DNA from: Paenibacillus_AK sp041641375
GTDB taxonomy: Bacteria > Bacillota > Bacilli > Paenibacillales > YIM-B00363
Assembly (NCBI GenBank): GCA_041641375.1
Contig: JBEPYM010000004.1
Coordinates: 1 to 64,000, forward strand
Length of the DNA stretch: 64,000 bases
Reading direction: 5' to 3'
The translations under genes were made by a program, and so were the position numbers. The notes beneath the pieces are model-generated. The model was not told where the DNA came from. It saw nothing but the letters and a program-made list of their open reading frames with translations, and did no database searches. Below are positions 8,147 to 16,593 of this stretch, piece by piece; the stretch's first letter is position 1; each line of letters opens with the position of its first letter.

Positions 8147-11100
8147 ATGTTTCAGAGAATCAAAGCATGGGTCTCTCGAATGTTGGCAATCGCAGTTGTA
8201 GCTGCTTCGTTCGCAGGGTATGCGGGTACAGGAGCTTCGGCTTCGACGGATGTCCTTACCGTGGCGCAAGCCATCGCGAACAACACGGGCAAAGGGACCG
8301 TGGAGGGCTATATCGTCGCTCATACGACTGGCAATAATGCATACAACTTCAATGCGCCGTTCGGCGGCGATACGAATTTTGCAATCGCAGATTCCGCTTT
8401 GGAGCGGGATAAGAGCAAAATCATGCCTGTACAGCTGCCTGCGACCTTCCGGCCGCAGTTCGGGCTGCAGACCAACCCGGGGAATATCGGCAAAAAGGTG
8501 CGTGTCACGGGAAATCTCGCGGCATATTTCACCGTTCCCGGTTTGCGCGACACGACATCCGTCCTGTTTGTGCAGCCTGGCGACGATCAGCCGAAGCTTG
8601 TTACCGTTGCGGAAGCGAAGCAAAAGGCAGGGCAGACGGTTATTGTAGAAGGTGTGGTAATGGCTGACAATTCAGCAATCGGCGGCGGTCGTCTCTCCAC
8701 CTACCTGCAGGACGCGACAGCCGGTATCAATATCTTTGCATTCGATGCGACGAAGTTTCCGACCCTTCGCGAAGGCGATCAGCTTCGCATAACGGGCAGC
8801 ATTACAGAGTTCCGCGGGCTAATGGAGATCGAGCCTCGCGCGAATGGCATTGAGGTGCTCGCAACGGGCGCTGCATTGCCTGCACCTGTGACAGCAACCA
8901 TTGCCGACCTGCAATCGGCTGCAACGGCCGAACCGCTGGAAGGCAAGCTGGTCAAGGTGAGCGGATATGTGCAGAACGTTCCGGCGACGCCAGCCGGAGG
9001 CGGATATAATGTTACGATTATCGACAACAGCTTCAAAGGGCTGACGCTTCGCATCATGGAAGGTACGCAAGCCATCTCTTCCGTGCAGACAGGCGTATGG
9101 TACGAGTTTACGGCGATTGCGAGCCAATACGACAGCTATCAGCTGCTGCCTCGCAGAGCTGCGGATATCGTTCGCATCGAGCCGCAGCCGAAGGCGCCAT
9201 CTGCAGCAGGTGATTATGACGCAGTAGTTGCCTCGATTACAGACGGCGATACGATCAAGCTGTCGAATCCGGTGCTAGGCGCAGTGAACGTTCGGATGCT
9301 CAATATCGACACAGCGGAGACGTATCACAAGGTTGTCAACGATCTGGATCGGAATCAGATGGAGCATGGACTCGCAGCGAAGGCCTACATCAACACGCTG
9401 ATCAAAGCGGGCGATGCGGTTGTGTTGAAAATCGGCGAGGAGCCGACCGACGACTACGGCCGTCTGCTGGCGCAGGTCATTCGCAAGTCTGACGGCTTGA
9501 ATGTGAACCTGGAGATGGTGGAGAAGGGCTATGCAGCCACGTACTTCATCTGGCCAATCGGCAACGAATACGAGCTGTTCTCGCAGGCGGTCAAGCGGGC
9601 TTATGATGCCAAGCTTGGTATTTGGAATCCGGCTGATCCTCTGCTTGAGCTTCCGTTTGAGTTCCGTGCACGCGAGCAGGGCAAAGGCTTGACGCGGCAT
9701 GTGGGTCACTATTACACGAAGAAGTTTGTGACGCCGGAGAAATGGAGCACCGTTCCGGTTGAAGCACGCGTGTTCTTCAACTCGGAGGCGGAGGCGCTTG
9801 CGAACGGCTACACGCCGAAGGGTGAAGAGCCGAAGGAGAACGTGAAGATTCAGCTGCTGGGCGTGAACGATCTCCACGGCAAAATTGATGTGACGACAAC
9901 GCTGGCGAACCGTCCAGGCGTCTCCTTCGGGCGTGCCGACTATTTGGCTGCTTACTTGCGCCAGCGTGAAGCGACGAATCCGAACACACTGATCATCCAC
10001 TCGGGAGATATGGTCGGCGGCAGCTCCCCGGTATCGGCCTTGCTGCAGGATGAGCCGACGGTTGAAATCATGCATGCAATCGGTTTTGATGTAGGGACTG
10101 TTGGCAATCATGAGTTTGACGAAGGCGTAACGGAGATGCTGCGCATGATTTACGGCGGCGAGCACCCAAACGGCACGAAAGGTTACGCAGGCATGAATTT
10201 CCCGGTAGTTGTCTCGAATGTGGAGTACAAGGACACGGGAGCGCTGGTGCTGCCTCCATACGCAATTAAGGAAATTGCTGGCCAGAAGCTCGGCTTTATC
10301 GGTGTCGCGACAACGGCAACGCCAAGTATGGTTATGCCGACAGGTATTTCGACGATTCGCTTTACGGATGAAGCGACGGCAATTAACAAATATGTGCCGG
10401 AGCTTCAGGCTCAAGGGGTCGAAGCAATCGTAGTGCTTGCGCACGTTCCGGGTGAGCAGAACGGGACTGGCGCCAAGGGCGAAATCGCAACGATGGCAAA
10501 CAAAATCAGCGATGCGGTTGACATCATTTTTGCGGCTCACAATCACGTGAAGCTGAATGCGACGGTAGGCAATAAGCTGATTGTGCAGGCGTGGGAATAT
10601 GGCAATGCATTTGTCGACATCGACATCGAAATCAGCCCGATTACGGGCGATATTGTCAAGAAGTCGGCGGAAATCGTCGAGGTCATCCAGCAGGATATGG
10701 TGCCGGATGCCCAGGTAGCAGCTATTCTTGCGAAGTACAGCGCATTGGTTGCACCAAAAATTAATGCAGTTGTCGGTCAGAATGAGCTGGAGCTGCTGAA
10801 GGGCTATCCGACGAAGCTGGCGGTTGGCGATATGGCGCTGGGCAACTTCCTGGCGGACGGGATGGCTTACGCGATGCAGGCAGATGTCGCACTGATGAAC
10901 GGCGGCGGAGTTCGCGATAACATCGACGTCGGACCAATCACCTGGGGTGAGCTGTTCAATGTGCAGCCTTTCGGCAACACACTGGTGAAGGTCGATGTGA
11001 CGGGTGCTCAGCTCGTGGACATTTTGAATGCGATGATTAACCCGCTCTATGGTCCGGACTCGTTTATCGGCGGCAAGATGCGTTACACCTGGAATCCTGC

Positions 11101-12082
11101 AACAAACAAGGTCGTTCGACTGATGTGGCAGGACGGCACGCTGGTCGATCCGAACGGCGTGTACAGCCTTGTCGTCAACAATTATATGTACAATCAGACT
11201 TCGGCAAAATATAAGCTGATTCAGCAATACGGCCGTAATTTCGAGCAGGGACCGGAGGATATCGAAGGTTCGGTACTGTTCGCAAAGAGTATTCAGGGAC
11301 CGATCCGTTACGAGGCAGAAGCCCGGATCAGCACTGACCTGACAGCGCCAATGACGGCTGCGGCAGTCGGCGGACTCACCGGCGAGGCATACAACAAAGA
11401 CGATGTCGCGGTGCTGTTCTCCGCTACGGATGAAGGAAGCGGCGTGAAACGCACCGAATATCGAGTGAACGGCGGCGCATGGACGCTCGGTACGCAGCTC
11501 ACGCTGAATGCGGATGGCGTGTATATGGTACAATATCGATCGGTTGACCGCGCTTTGAATACGGAGGATGTGCAATCCATCGTGGTTCGCATCGACCGGG
11601 TTGCCCCGGTGATTACAGCTCCGGCAGCGGTCGTGCTATACCCGTATGAAGCCTATGAGACGGTTATCACGGCTGTCGATTCCGGAAGCGGACTTGCCCA
11701 GTTGAAGGTGACGCTGAATGGAAAGCCAGCTGAGGCGGCGCTGAAGATCGCCCCGTTCCAGCTGAAGGAAGAGACGCACACGGTGGTTGTTGAGGCGGCT
11801 GATCATGCGGGTAATACGGCATCTCGCTCGTTCACAATCGAGGTGCGTATGGATTTGGCGCATGCGGATGAGCTGCTGCAGTACGGCTTGGAGTCGGGTA
11901 AAGTAGACGCGAGTATCTTCAAGAGCTTGTCGGAGAAGGTAGCGAATGCGCAGAAGGCGCCGAACGCCAATTCGAGGGCAGGCATGCTCAAGGCGCTGAC
12001 GAACGAGCTGCGCGCACAGAGCGGCAAGAAGGTGGACGCAGCGTTCGCTGCGAGAATGATTGAGGCGATAGAGAAGTTTTAG
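8147..12082 (+). CDS. Secreted thermonuclease / 5'-nucleotidase fusion with FIMAH domain
   Basis: This 1311-residue extracellular protein has a signal peptide (residues 1-35, ending GASAS). An N-terminal DUF6359/OB-like region (36-345, three OB-type units) follows. Then comes a staphylococcal-nuclease domain (about 357-498; ITDGDTIKL, RMLNIDTAE, DDYGRLLAQV), and a calcineurin-like phosphoesterase (about 565-840; NDLHG, GDMVGG, GNHEFDEG, AAHNH). A 5'-nucleotidase C-terminal domain (about 870-1040; NGGGVRDNI) is followed by OmpL47-like and Ig-like modules (1080-1235) and a terminal FIMAH domain (1238-1311). It should cut nucleic acid and strip phosphate from nucleotides outside the cell. ATG 8147 follows AAAGGATG; ATG 8126 is an alternative. 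The upstream PhoP-like box fits phosphate scavenging. Confidence 0.9.
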   Translation: MFQRIKAWVSRMLAIAVVAASFAGYAGTGASASTDVLTVAQAIANNTGKGTVEGYIVAHTTGNNAYNFNAPFGGDTNFAIADSALERDKSKIMPVQLPATFRPQFGLQTNPGNIGKKVRVTGNLAAYFTVPGLRDTTSVLFVQPGDDQPKLVTVAEAKQKAGQTVIVEGVVMADNSAIGGGRLSTYLQDATAGINIFAFDATKFPTLREGDQLRITGSITEFRGLMEIEPRANGIEVLATGAALPAPVTATIADLQSAATAEPLEGKLVKVSGYVQNVPATPAGGGYNVTIIDNSFKGLTLRIMEGTQAISSVQTGVWYEFTAIASQYDSYQLLPRRAADIVRIEPQPKAPSAAGDYDAVVASITDGDTIKLSNPVLGAVNVRMLNIDTAETYHKVVNDLDRNQMEHGLAAKAYINTLIKAGDAVVLKIGEEPTDDYGRLLAQVIRKSDGLNVNLEMVEKGYAATYFIWPIGNEYELFSQAVKRAYDAKLGIWNPADPLLELPFEFRAREQGKGLTRHVGHYYTKKFVTPEKWSTVPVEARVFFNSEAEALANGYTPKGEEPKENVKIQLLGVNDLHGKIDVTTTLANRPGVSFGRADYLAAYLRQREATNPNTLIIHSGDMVGGSSPVSALLQDEPTVEIMHAIGFDVGTVGNHEFDEGVTEMLRMIYGGEHPNGTKGYAGMNFPVVVSNVEYKDTGALVLPPYAIKEIAGQKLGFIGVATTATPSMVMPTGISTIRFTDEATAINKYVPELQAQGVEAIVVLAHVPGEQNGTGAKGEIATMANKISDAVDIIFAAHNHVKLNATVGNKLIVQAWEYGNAFVDIDIEISPITGDIVKKSAEIVEVIQQDMVPDAQVAAILAKYSALVAPKINAVVGQNELELLKGYPTKLAVGDMALGNFLADGMAYAMQADVALMNGGGVRDNIDVGPITWGELFNVQPFGNTLVKVDVTGAQLVDILNAMINPLYGPDSFIGGKMRYTWNPATNKVVRLMWQDGTLVDPNGVYSLVVNNYMYNQTSAKYKLIQQYGRNFEQGPEDIEGSVLFAKSIQGPIRYEAEARISTDLTAPMTAAAVGGLTGEAYNKDDVAVLFSATDEGSGVKRTEYRVNGGAWTLGTQLTLNADGVYMVQYRSVDRALNTEDVQSIVVRIDRVAPVITAPAAVVLYPYEAYETVITAVDSGSGLAQLKVTLNGKPAEAALKIAPFQLKEETHTVVVEAADHAGNTASRSFTIEVRMDLAHADELLQYGLESGKVDASIFKSLSEKVANAQKAPNANSRAGMLKALTNELRAQSGKKVDAAFAARMIEAIEKF

Positions 12083-12281
12083 GGAGAAAAAGGCCGAGGT
12101 TGCCGTGTTCCACGGGGCCTCGGCTTTTTAACGTTATTGAATTTATAAGTTTCCGGCTGGGCTCATTGAAGCGGCCTTCATTCTGGGTCAGAAGTCCTTG
12201 ATCCTGCTGGCGCTGTACGTTTTTGGACTCGGCTTCCATTGCTTGCATCTTCTGCTTCAGTGATTTTTTGCGATTGCTCAT
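11988..12281 (-). CDS. Small protein with 3' end overlapping the nuclease gene and its terminator
   Basis: The start ATG 12281 has a good AAGGAGA site 11 bases upstream, and the first 50 or so residues (MSNRKKSLKQKMQAMEAESK, then a Gln/Asn-rich stretch) are hydrophilic and protein-like. The open frame then runs through the shared terminator hairpin and about 95 bases into the opposite nuclease gene, giving 97 residues in all. The last 45 residues look like antisense coding. The natural protein may be only about 50 residues, with a frameshift or altered stop near 12150. No family is recognised. Confidence 0.45.
   Translation of the reverse strand: MSNRKKSLKQKMQAMEAESKNVQRQQDQGLLTQNEGRFNEPSRKLINSITLKSRGPVEHGNLGLFLPKTSLSPQSFSQRTLRPPSCRSVRAARSSAP
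12087..12129 (+). terminator. Intrinsic terminator after the nuclease gene, probably bidirectional
   Basis: The stem is GCCGAGG (12093-12099) pairing with CCTCGGC (12118-12124), extended inside by CCGTG/CACGG. It is flanked by AAAAA on the left and TTTTT on the right, so it can act in both directions. Confidence 0.85.
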
Positions 12282-12358
12282 GCTGCAGTTCTCTCCTTGC
12301 TTGTCAGATGAATGCTCCCTTGTAGTGTGCGTCGTGCGGGACGAGTCATGTATAGTCA

Positions 12359-12386
12359 GTGACAGGAGAGTATGGTAGCATAGAAT
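12359..12386 (+). promoter_or_regulatory. Sigma-A-type promoter of the AraC-family gene
   Basis: The -35 GTGACA (12359-12364), a 16-base spacer and the -10 TAGAAT (12381-12386) lie about 40 bases before the start codon at 12424. Confidence 0.5.
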
Positions 12387-12423
12387 GCACCTAGTATATG
12401 GATAAAATGGGGGCTCAGCTCGT

Positions 12424-13320
12424 ATGCCGAATCCTTATCTGCTGCACACGGATGTCATCATAGTTACGATGGTAAGTGGGATTGATCAGCTCGTACCCCA
12501 CACACATGCAACGCTGGAAATCAATATCATCCTTAATAATACGGCGATCATTCGCAGTGTGCACCACTCTCACATCCTGAGGCCGGGTGACATCTTTCTG
12601 GCGCGTCCCTTCGAGCCGCACTGGCTGTCCGCCAAGGAGGAGAACAAGCCTGTTCGCTGGGTATTAATCAAATTCCCGCCATCGATTATTCGTCACTTGC
12701 CGCAATACGGTCATAAGCTGCTCGCTCCATTCTATCATTTGAAGCAAAGTCCGCTCCTGCCGCGCAGCAGCAGCTATGCGAAGGATATTATCGCATTGGT
12801 TAATGCGGCAGTGGACGAGCGACAGCGGGAGCACCCCTGCTGGGAGATGTCGATGCACACGTGCTTCCTGAACATTCTCATTCAGATTTATCGGTACATG
12901 GTTTGCGAAGGACATGCACTCGCTTCGCCGGAGCTAGGGATGATTCATGCGATTGAGCATATGCTGTCACATATAACGGAGGATCACACGAAGGACGTCT
13001 TGTTTGAGCTGGCCGGTCTGCGTAAAACAGCCTTTTACTCGCAGTTTAAGCAGATGACAGGACTTACACCTAACGAGTTTATTGTGCAGATGCGAATTCA
13101 GCATGCGGTCACGCGGTTGTTTAATAGTCCAAGTACGCCGATTACGGAAATTGCGTTCGAGAGCGGATTTCAGTCGTTGACCTATTTTAACCGATGCTTC
13201 AAACAAATTGTTGGCATCTCCCCCAAGGCCTACAGGGGATTCGTGCTATCGATGAGCAAGGATGAGAAGCAGGTCGAGTTTATACTGGATGAATCGTTTA
13301 TACGCAGACGAACAAATTGA
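12424..13320 (+). CDS. AraC-family transcriptional regulator with N-terminal cupin
   Basis: This 298-residue cytoplasmic DNA-binding regulator has an N-terminal sugar-sensing cupin (about residues 15-110; HTHATLEINIIL, HSHILRPGDIFLARPFEPH). The C-terminal pair of helix-turn-helix motifs (about 195-280) includes LFELAGLRKTAFYSQFKQ, ITEIAFESGFQSLTYFNRCF and the family signature GISPKAYR. It sits about 100 bases before the GH30 gene in the same direction, so it probably senses a xylan- or plant-derived sugar and controls that gene; this is inference from position. The ribosome-binding site is weak (GGGGG ten bases upstream). Confidence 0.88.
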   Translation: MPNPYLLHTDVIIVTMVSGIDQLVPHTHATLEINIILNNTAIIRSVHHSHILRPGDIFLARPFEPHWLSAKEENKPVRWVLIKFPPSIIRHLPQYGHKLLAPFYHLKQSPLLPRSSSYAKDIIALVNAAVDERQREHPCWEMSMHTCFLNILIQIYRYMVCEGHALASPELGMIHAIEHMLSHITEDHTKDVLFELAGLRKTAFYSQFKQMTGLTPNEFIVQMRIQHAVTRLFNSPSTPITEIAFESGFQSLTYFNRCFKQIVGISPKAYRGFVLSMSKDEKQVEFILDESFIRRRTN

Positions 13321-13370
13321 TAATTCTGGAGAACAATCGGAGTAGTTCCAGAACATCCCTTTCTGCTATG

Positions 13371-13386
13371 ATTAAAGCGCTCTCAA
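13371..13386 (+). promoter_or_regulatory. Candidate catabolite-responsive element (cre, CcpA operator)
   Basis: ATTAAAGCGCTCTCAA differs from the strong B. subtilis cre WTGAAAGCGYTTWCW at few positions and keeps the central AAAGCGCT core. It lies directly after a TATGAT -10-like hexamer (13367-13372) and about 40 bases before the GH30 start, a position suited to CcpA repression. Confidence 0.6.
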
Positions 13387-13422
13387 AACGGGCGAAAAAA
13401 TCTCAGAAAGGAATGATGATTA

Positions 13423-15330
13423 ATGTTGAAAGCTTCATTGCTTGTAAAAAGTACGCTCATTGCTGCACTAGGTGCGACCTTGGTCGTGCCAACGATTATG
13501 CAGCCGGTCCTTGCCGATTCGAGTGTCACCGTAAACTGGAATTCGGAGAAGCAGGAGATTCATGGCTTTGGCGGATCGACTGCCTGGTATCCGGATGAGC
13601 TTTATGCATTTCCTGAAGCTACGCGAACGGAGATAATGAAGCTGCTGTTCAGTCCAACGGAGGGGATTGGCGTCTCCATACTGCGCAATCGAATTGATCC
13701 GAAAATTAATCCAAGCGAAGGAGTATGGAATTGGGAGAGTCAAAAGGAATTAGCGAATGTATGGCTGACGAAGGAAGCCAAGGACTATGGCGTACAGTGG
13801 GTATGGGCAGCCCCTTGGACGGCTCCTGCCTGGATGAAGGATAACAACAATCACGTCGATGGCGGCAAGCTGCTTCCGGAGCATATTACTACGTATGCAG
13901 ATTATTTGGCTCGATATGTCACAGAATACAAGACGCGGCACGGTATCGATCTTCATGCGATCTCCATTCAGAACGAGCCGAACAAGAAGCAGACGTGGGA
14001 ATCCATGCAATGGACAGGGGCAGAGATGCGTGATTTCCTCAAGGGGCCGCTCAAAACCTCGTTCGAGACAAATGGCATAACAGCTAAGGTCATAGCGACT
14101 GAAAATGAGAGCTGGAGCGATACGACGTTGAATACGATTCTGAATGACGCCAACGCAGCCGCCATGCTCGATATCGGTGCTGCCCACTTCTATGGCAATT
14201 CAACGGTGAAGAAGTTTACGACTGCGGCCAATAAGGGCAAGCCGGTCTGGATGACAGAGCATTACCTGTATGGAAGCAACATCAATGTTGGCTTGAATTG
14301 GGCCAAGGAGGTGCATGATTTCCTGACTGTAGCCGAATTGAATGCCGTACATACCTGGTGGCTGATCGCAGATAAGGATTCACCCTTCATTCTGATGAAT
14401 ATGGATAATTATACGTATACAACCAATAAGCAAATGTATACGTTCGGCAATTACTCCAAGTTCGTTCGCCCCGGCTACAAAATGATTGAGGTGTCCAACA
14501 CGAATCTGGAAACGGATGTATTCGTGACCGCCTTCAAGGATCCCAATTCCGGCAAGTTCGCCATTGTAGCCATCAACAAGAATGACTCTGCCAAAAATTT
14601 GTCTGTCAGCCTTAACGGAGTCAGTGCCTCCTCGGTAACGCCACACCGCACCTCCGCAACAGAGAATCTCATTTCGCTGCCTTCGATCAGTGTGTCCGGT
14701 GGCTCCTTCACGGCGTCACTTGCCGCGGGCAGTGTTACGTCCTTCACAGGTGTGTCCAGTACAGCGACGACACTGATAGAAGAGAACTTTAATAACATGA
14801 CGCTGGGCAACAGCCCTAGCGGCTGGACCGTCAGTACGCCGACCAACACCAGCGTAACCGTGGATAATCCAACTGCTATATTGGGGCGCAGTCTGAAGCT
14901 GTACGACAACAACAGCTCCACCAAGCCGACAGCCAGTAAGTCTTTCACCAGTCAGAGCGGGAAGATAACATGGGAGTTCCGCTTCAGAGTCAGCGATACG
15001 AATAAGAATGCCCACTATGTTCTGCGTAATGGTACTACCGAGGCGGTCGAAATTAGCGTGCGGAACGGATCGTTAGCTTATCATAACGGAACGACTGCAG
15101 TAGCCATCCCCGCTACAAGTATAACGACCAATACCTGGTACACTGTTCGCGTGACGGCGGATATCGCTACCAAGAAGTTCGATCTGCACCTGGACAGCAT
15201 TCTTCGCTTGAAGGACGGTGTCTTCCGCAATAATGTGAGCAGTGTGAACAATATCATGTACGCACCTGGCAATAATGGCGCGGTGAATGCAACAAGCCAT
15301 ATTGATAATGTAATGGTCGTGAAGCCGTAA
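13423..15330 (+). CDS. Secreted GH30 xylanase-like glycoside hydrolase
   Basis: This 635-residue secreted protein has a signal peptide (1-31, cut after VLA). The GH30 (beta/alpha)8 catalytic domain plus beta side domain spans about residues 35-445, with acid/base Glu185 in SIQNEP and nucleophile Glu279 in WMTEHY. Similarity to B. subtilis XynC extends through KFVRPGY and the C-terminal SLAAGSVTSFTG. A second beta-sandwich domain (about 452-635; starting LIEENFNNMTLG, ending HIDNVMVV) resembles LamG-like modules on Paenibacillus carbohydrate enzymes. The loop WWLIADKDSP (312-321) replaces the 'YIRR' loop whose Arg in GH30_8 glucuronoxylanases binds methylglucuronic acid, so substrate choice may differ. 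A cre-like site upstream suggests glucose repression; the AraC gene is adjacent. Confidence 0.88.
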   Translation: MLKASLLVKSTLIAALGATLVVPTIMQPVLADSSVTVNWNSEKQEIHGFGGSTAWYPDELYAFPEATRTEIMKLLFSPTEGIGVSILRNRIDPKINPSEGVWNWESQKELANVWLTKEAKDYGVQWVWAAPWTAPAWMKDNNNHVDGGKLLPEHITTYADYLARYVTEYKTRHGIDLHAISIQNEPNKKQTWESMQWTGAEMRDFLKGPLKTSFETNGITAKVIATENESWSDTTLNTILNDANAAAMLDIGAAHFYGNSTVKKFTTAANKGKPVWMTEHYLYGSNINVGLNWAKEVHDFLTVAELNAVHTWWLIADKDSPFILMNMDNYTYTTNKQMYTFGNYSKFVRPGYKMIEVSNTNLETDVFVTAFKDPNSGKFAIVAINKNDSAKNLSVSLNGVSASSVTPHRTSATENLISLPSISVSGGSFTASLAAGSVTSFTGVSSTATTLIEENFNNMTLGNSPSGWTVSTPTNTSVTVDNPTAILGRSLKLYDNNSSTKPTASKSFTSQSGKITWEFRFRVSDTNKNAHYVLRNGTTEAVEISVRNGSLAYHNGTTAVAIPATSITTNTWYTVRVTADIATKKFDLHLDSILRLKDGVFRNNVSSVNNIMYAPGNNGAVNATSHIDNVMVVKP

Positions 15331-15353
15331 GGGAAGAGCGGAAACCTGCATGG

Positions 15354-15383
15354 ACTGCCACAGCTAGCCGTAGCTGTGGCAGT
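15354..15383 (+). terminator. Perfect 13-bp hairpin after the GH30 gene
   Basis: ACTGCCACAGCTA and its exact reverse complement are separated by GCCG. There is no real T-run after it (CTGTATAG), so it may be a weak terminator or an mRNA-stabilising hairpin. Confidence 0.55.
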
Positions 15384-15685
15384 CTGTATAGATGCCTCAA
15401 AGTTAAGCTCAGTCGAGGATGATTGTTCAGCTACCGGGTAATCGCACAACTCTACGAAGCCGTCGATATGTATGTTTTGTTTTAGAGGTGACCGCCAGAT
15501 GCGCCGCTTTTGGACTAAACCGCTGTCGCGGTAGTTAAAGATCAATCCCGCAGGCGTAAATGTTCAGTTTATGATGAGACAAGTGATGTGTTTGAAGAAG
15601 ACATCCCTTAGATTAGATAAGCAACTGCAACAAATACAAAAGGTGGTTGTATCGATCCCGTTCATTCACCCGTAGGATGAATTTC
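15384..15685. other. Intergenic stretch, no clear gene
   Basis: About 300 bases lie between the GH30 hairpin and the phosphatase gene. On the minus strand, 15545-15395 reads as a protein-like fragment (RRIWRSPLKQNIHIDGFVEL, then CDYPVAEQ) without a plausible start signal, stop context or ribosome-binding site. It may be a decayed gene remnant. Nothing else was recognised. Confidence 0.4.
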
Positions 15686-16435
15686 TTACGCTTCCAAATA
15701 GAGCTCCTGCAGTCTCATCCTTTGCTGCGGCGCAAGTCCCAGCTCGTGCTGGAAATAGGCGTCGTAGTCGGTGGAATACCGGTTTGCAATGGCGTTCAAA
15801 GCATGCTCTAAATAAGCCGGATCGGCGGCAATCAGCTTCTCGATCGTTCGCAGCTCGGATTCGTTCGTTCCAGGCTCAGCCGCTTTGGCAGCCAGAAGCT
15901 GCGCCTTCAACGCGGCAAGGTGCTCGTTCGTCCGTTCGTAGTCGGCCAGAATGGTTCGCCTTGGTACGCCGAGTGCCAGCAGCACGAGCGCCGAGCCGAC
16001 ACCGGTGCGATCCTTGCCTACCGCGCAGTGCTGCACAAGCCCGGTCCGCTCCGGCTGCAGCAGCAGCTGAAACAGATGCCGGTACGCCCGGTTGCCGAAT
16101 GGCAGCCATGCGTAGAACTGCAGCAGCGTTTCCGGTGTGAGCCTCACACGACGATCGGGGGGATAGTCCCCGAAATCAAACGCCGGAATACGCTCATAGG
16201 CGATGGAGTCAAGAAGGCGGTTAGGCTGCTGCTCCGCCTCTTCGTCGTCCCGATAATCCAGAATGGTACGAATGCCAAGCTGTGTCAGGGTTGATAGATC
16301 CCGGTCCGTCAGCCGAGACAGCTCCGCAGAACGAAATAGTACGCCGCGACGCACCCGCCTCCCGTCCTCCGTCTCATATCCGCCCATATCGCGAAAGTTA
16401 AGAGCCCCTTCCAGTAAAGCTGCTGCTGTCGTCAT
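15686..16435 (-). CDS. Tyrosine-protein phosphatase (Y_phosphatase3 type)
   Basis: This is a 249-residue cytoplasmic phosphatase. The start region LEGALNFRDMGGYETEDGR and GVLFRSAELSRL, together with the catalytic P-loop HCAVGKDRTG near residue 148, match the PF13350 family of bacterial dual-specificity or tyrosine (or phosphoinositide) phosphatases such as Listeria LipA. Unlike LipA there is no signal peptide. The ATG 16435 follows GGGAGG ten bases upstream. Substrate unknown. It is divergent from the lipoprotein gene. Confidence 0.85.
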   Translation of the reverse strand: MTTAAALLEGALNFRDMGGYETEDGRRVRRGVLFRSAELSRLTDRDLSTLTQLGIRTILDYRDDEEAEQQPNRLLDSIAYERIPAFDFGDYPPDRRVRLTPETLLQFYAWLPFGNRAYRHLFQLLLQPERTGLVQHCAVGKDRTGVGSALVLLALGVPRRTILADYERTNEHLAALKAQLLAAKAAEPGTNESELRTIEKLIAADPAYLEHALNAIANRYSTDYDAYFQHELGLAPQQRMRLQELYLEA

Positions 16436-16593
16436 CCTGCTTTGTCCTCCCTTGTCCGTATCATCCTTCAAGAGTACAGGAGCAGCGTTATCCCAGTATT
16501 AGGCGAATGTTAACGATGAAACTTTCTGTGACCGAGCGTCGTCTATTGGGGTACAACGAACAAATGGAGTCGAGGAAGGGGCTAACTTCGCAT

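Noticed and set aside
9275..11575. 766-codon open frame on the minus strand
   Set aside because: It lies wholly antisense to the conserved nuclease/nucleotidase domains, is extremely rich in Arg, His and Cys, and has no ribosome-binding site; a GC-driven shadow.
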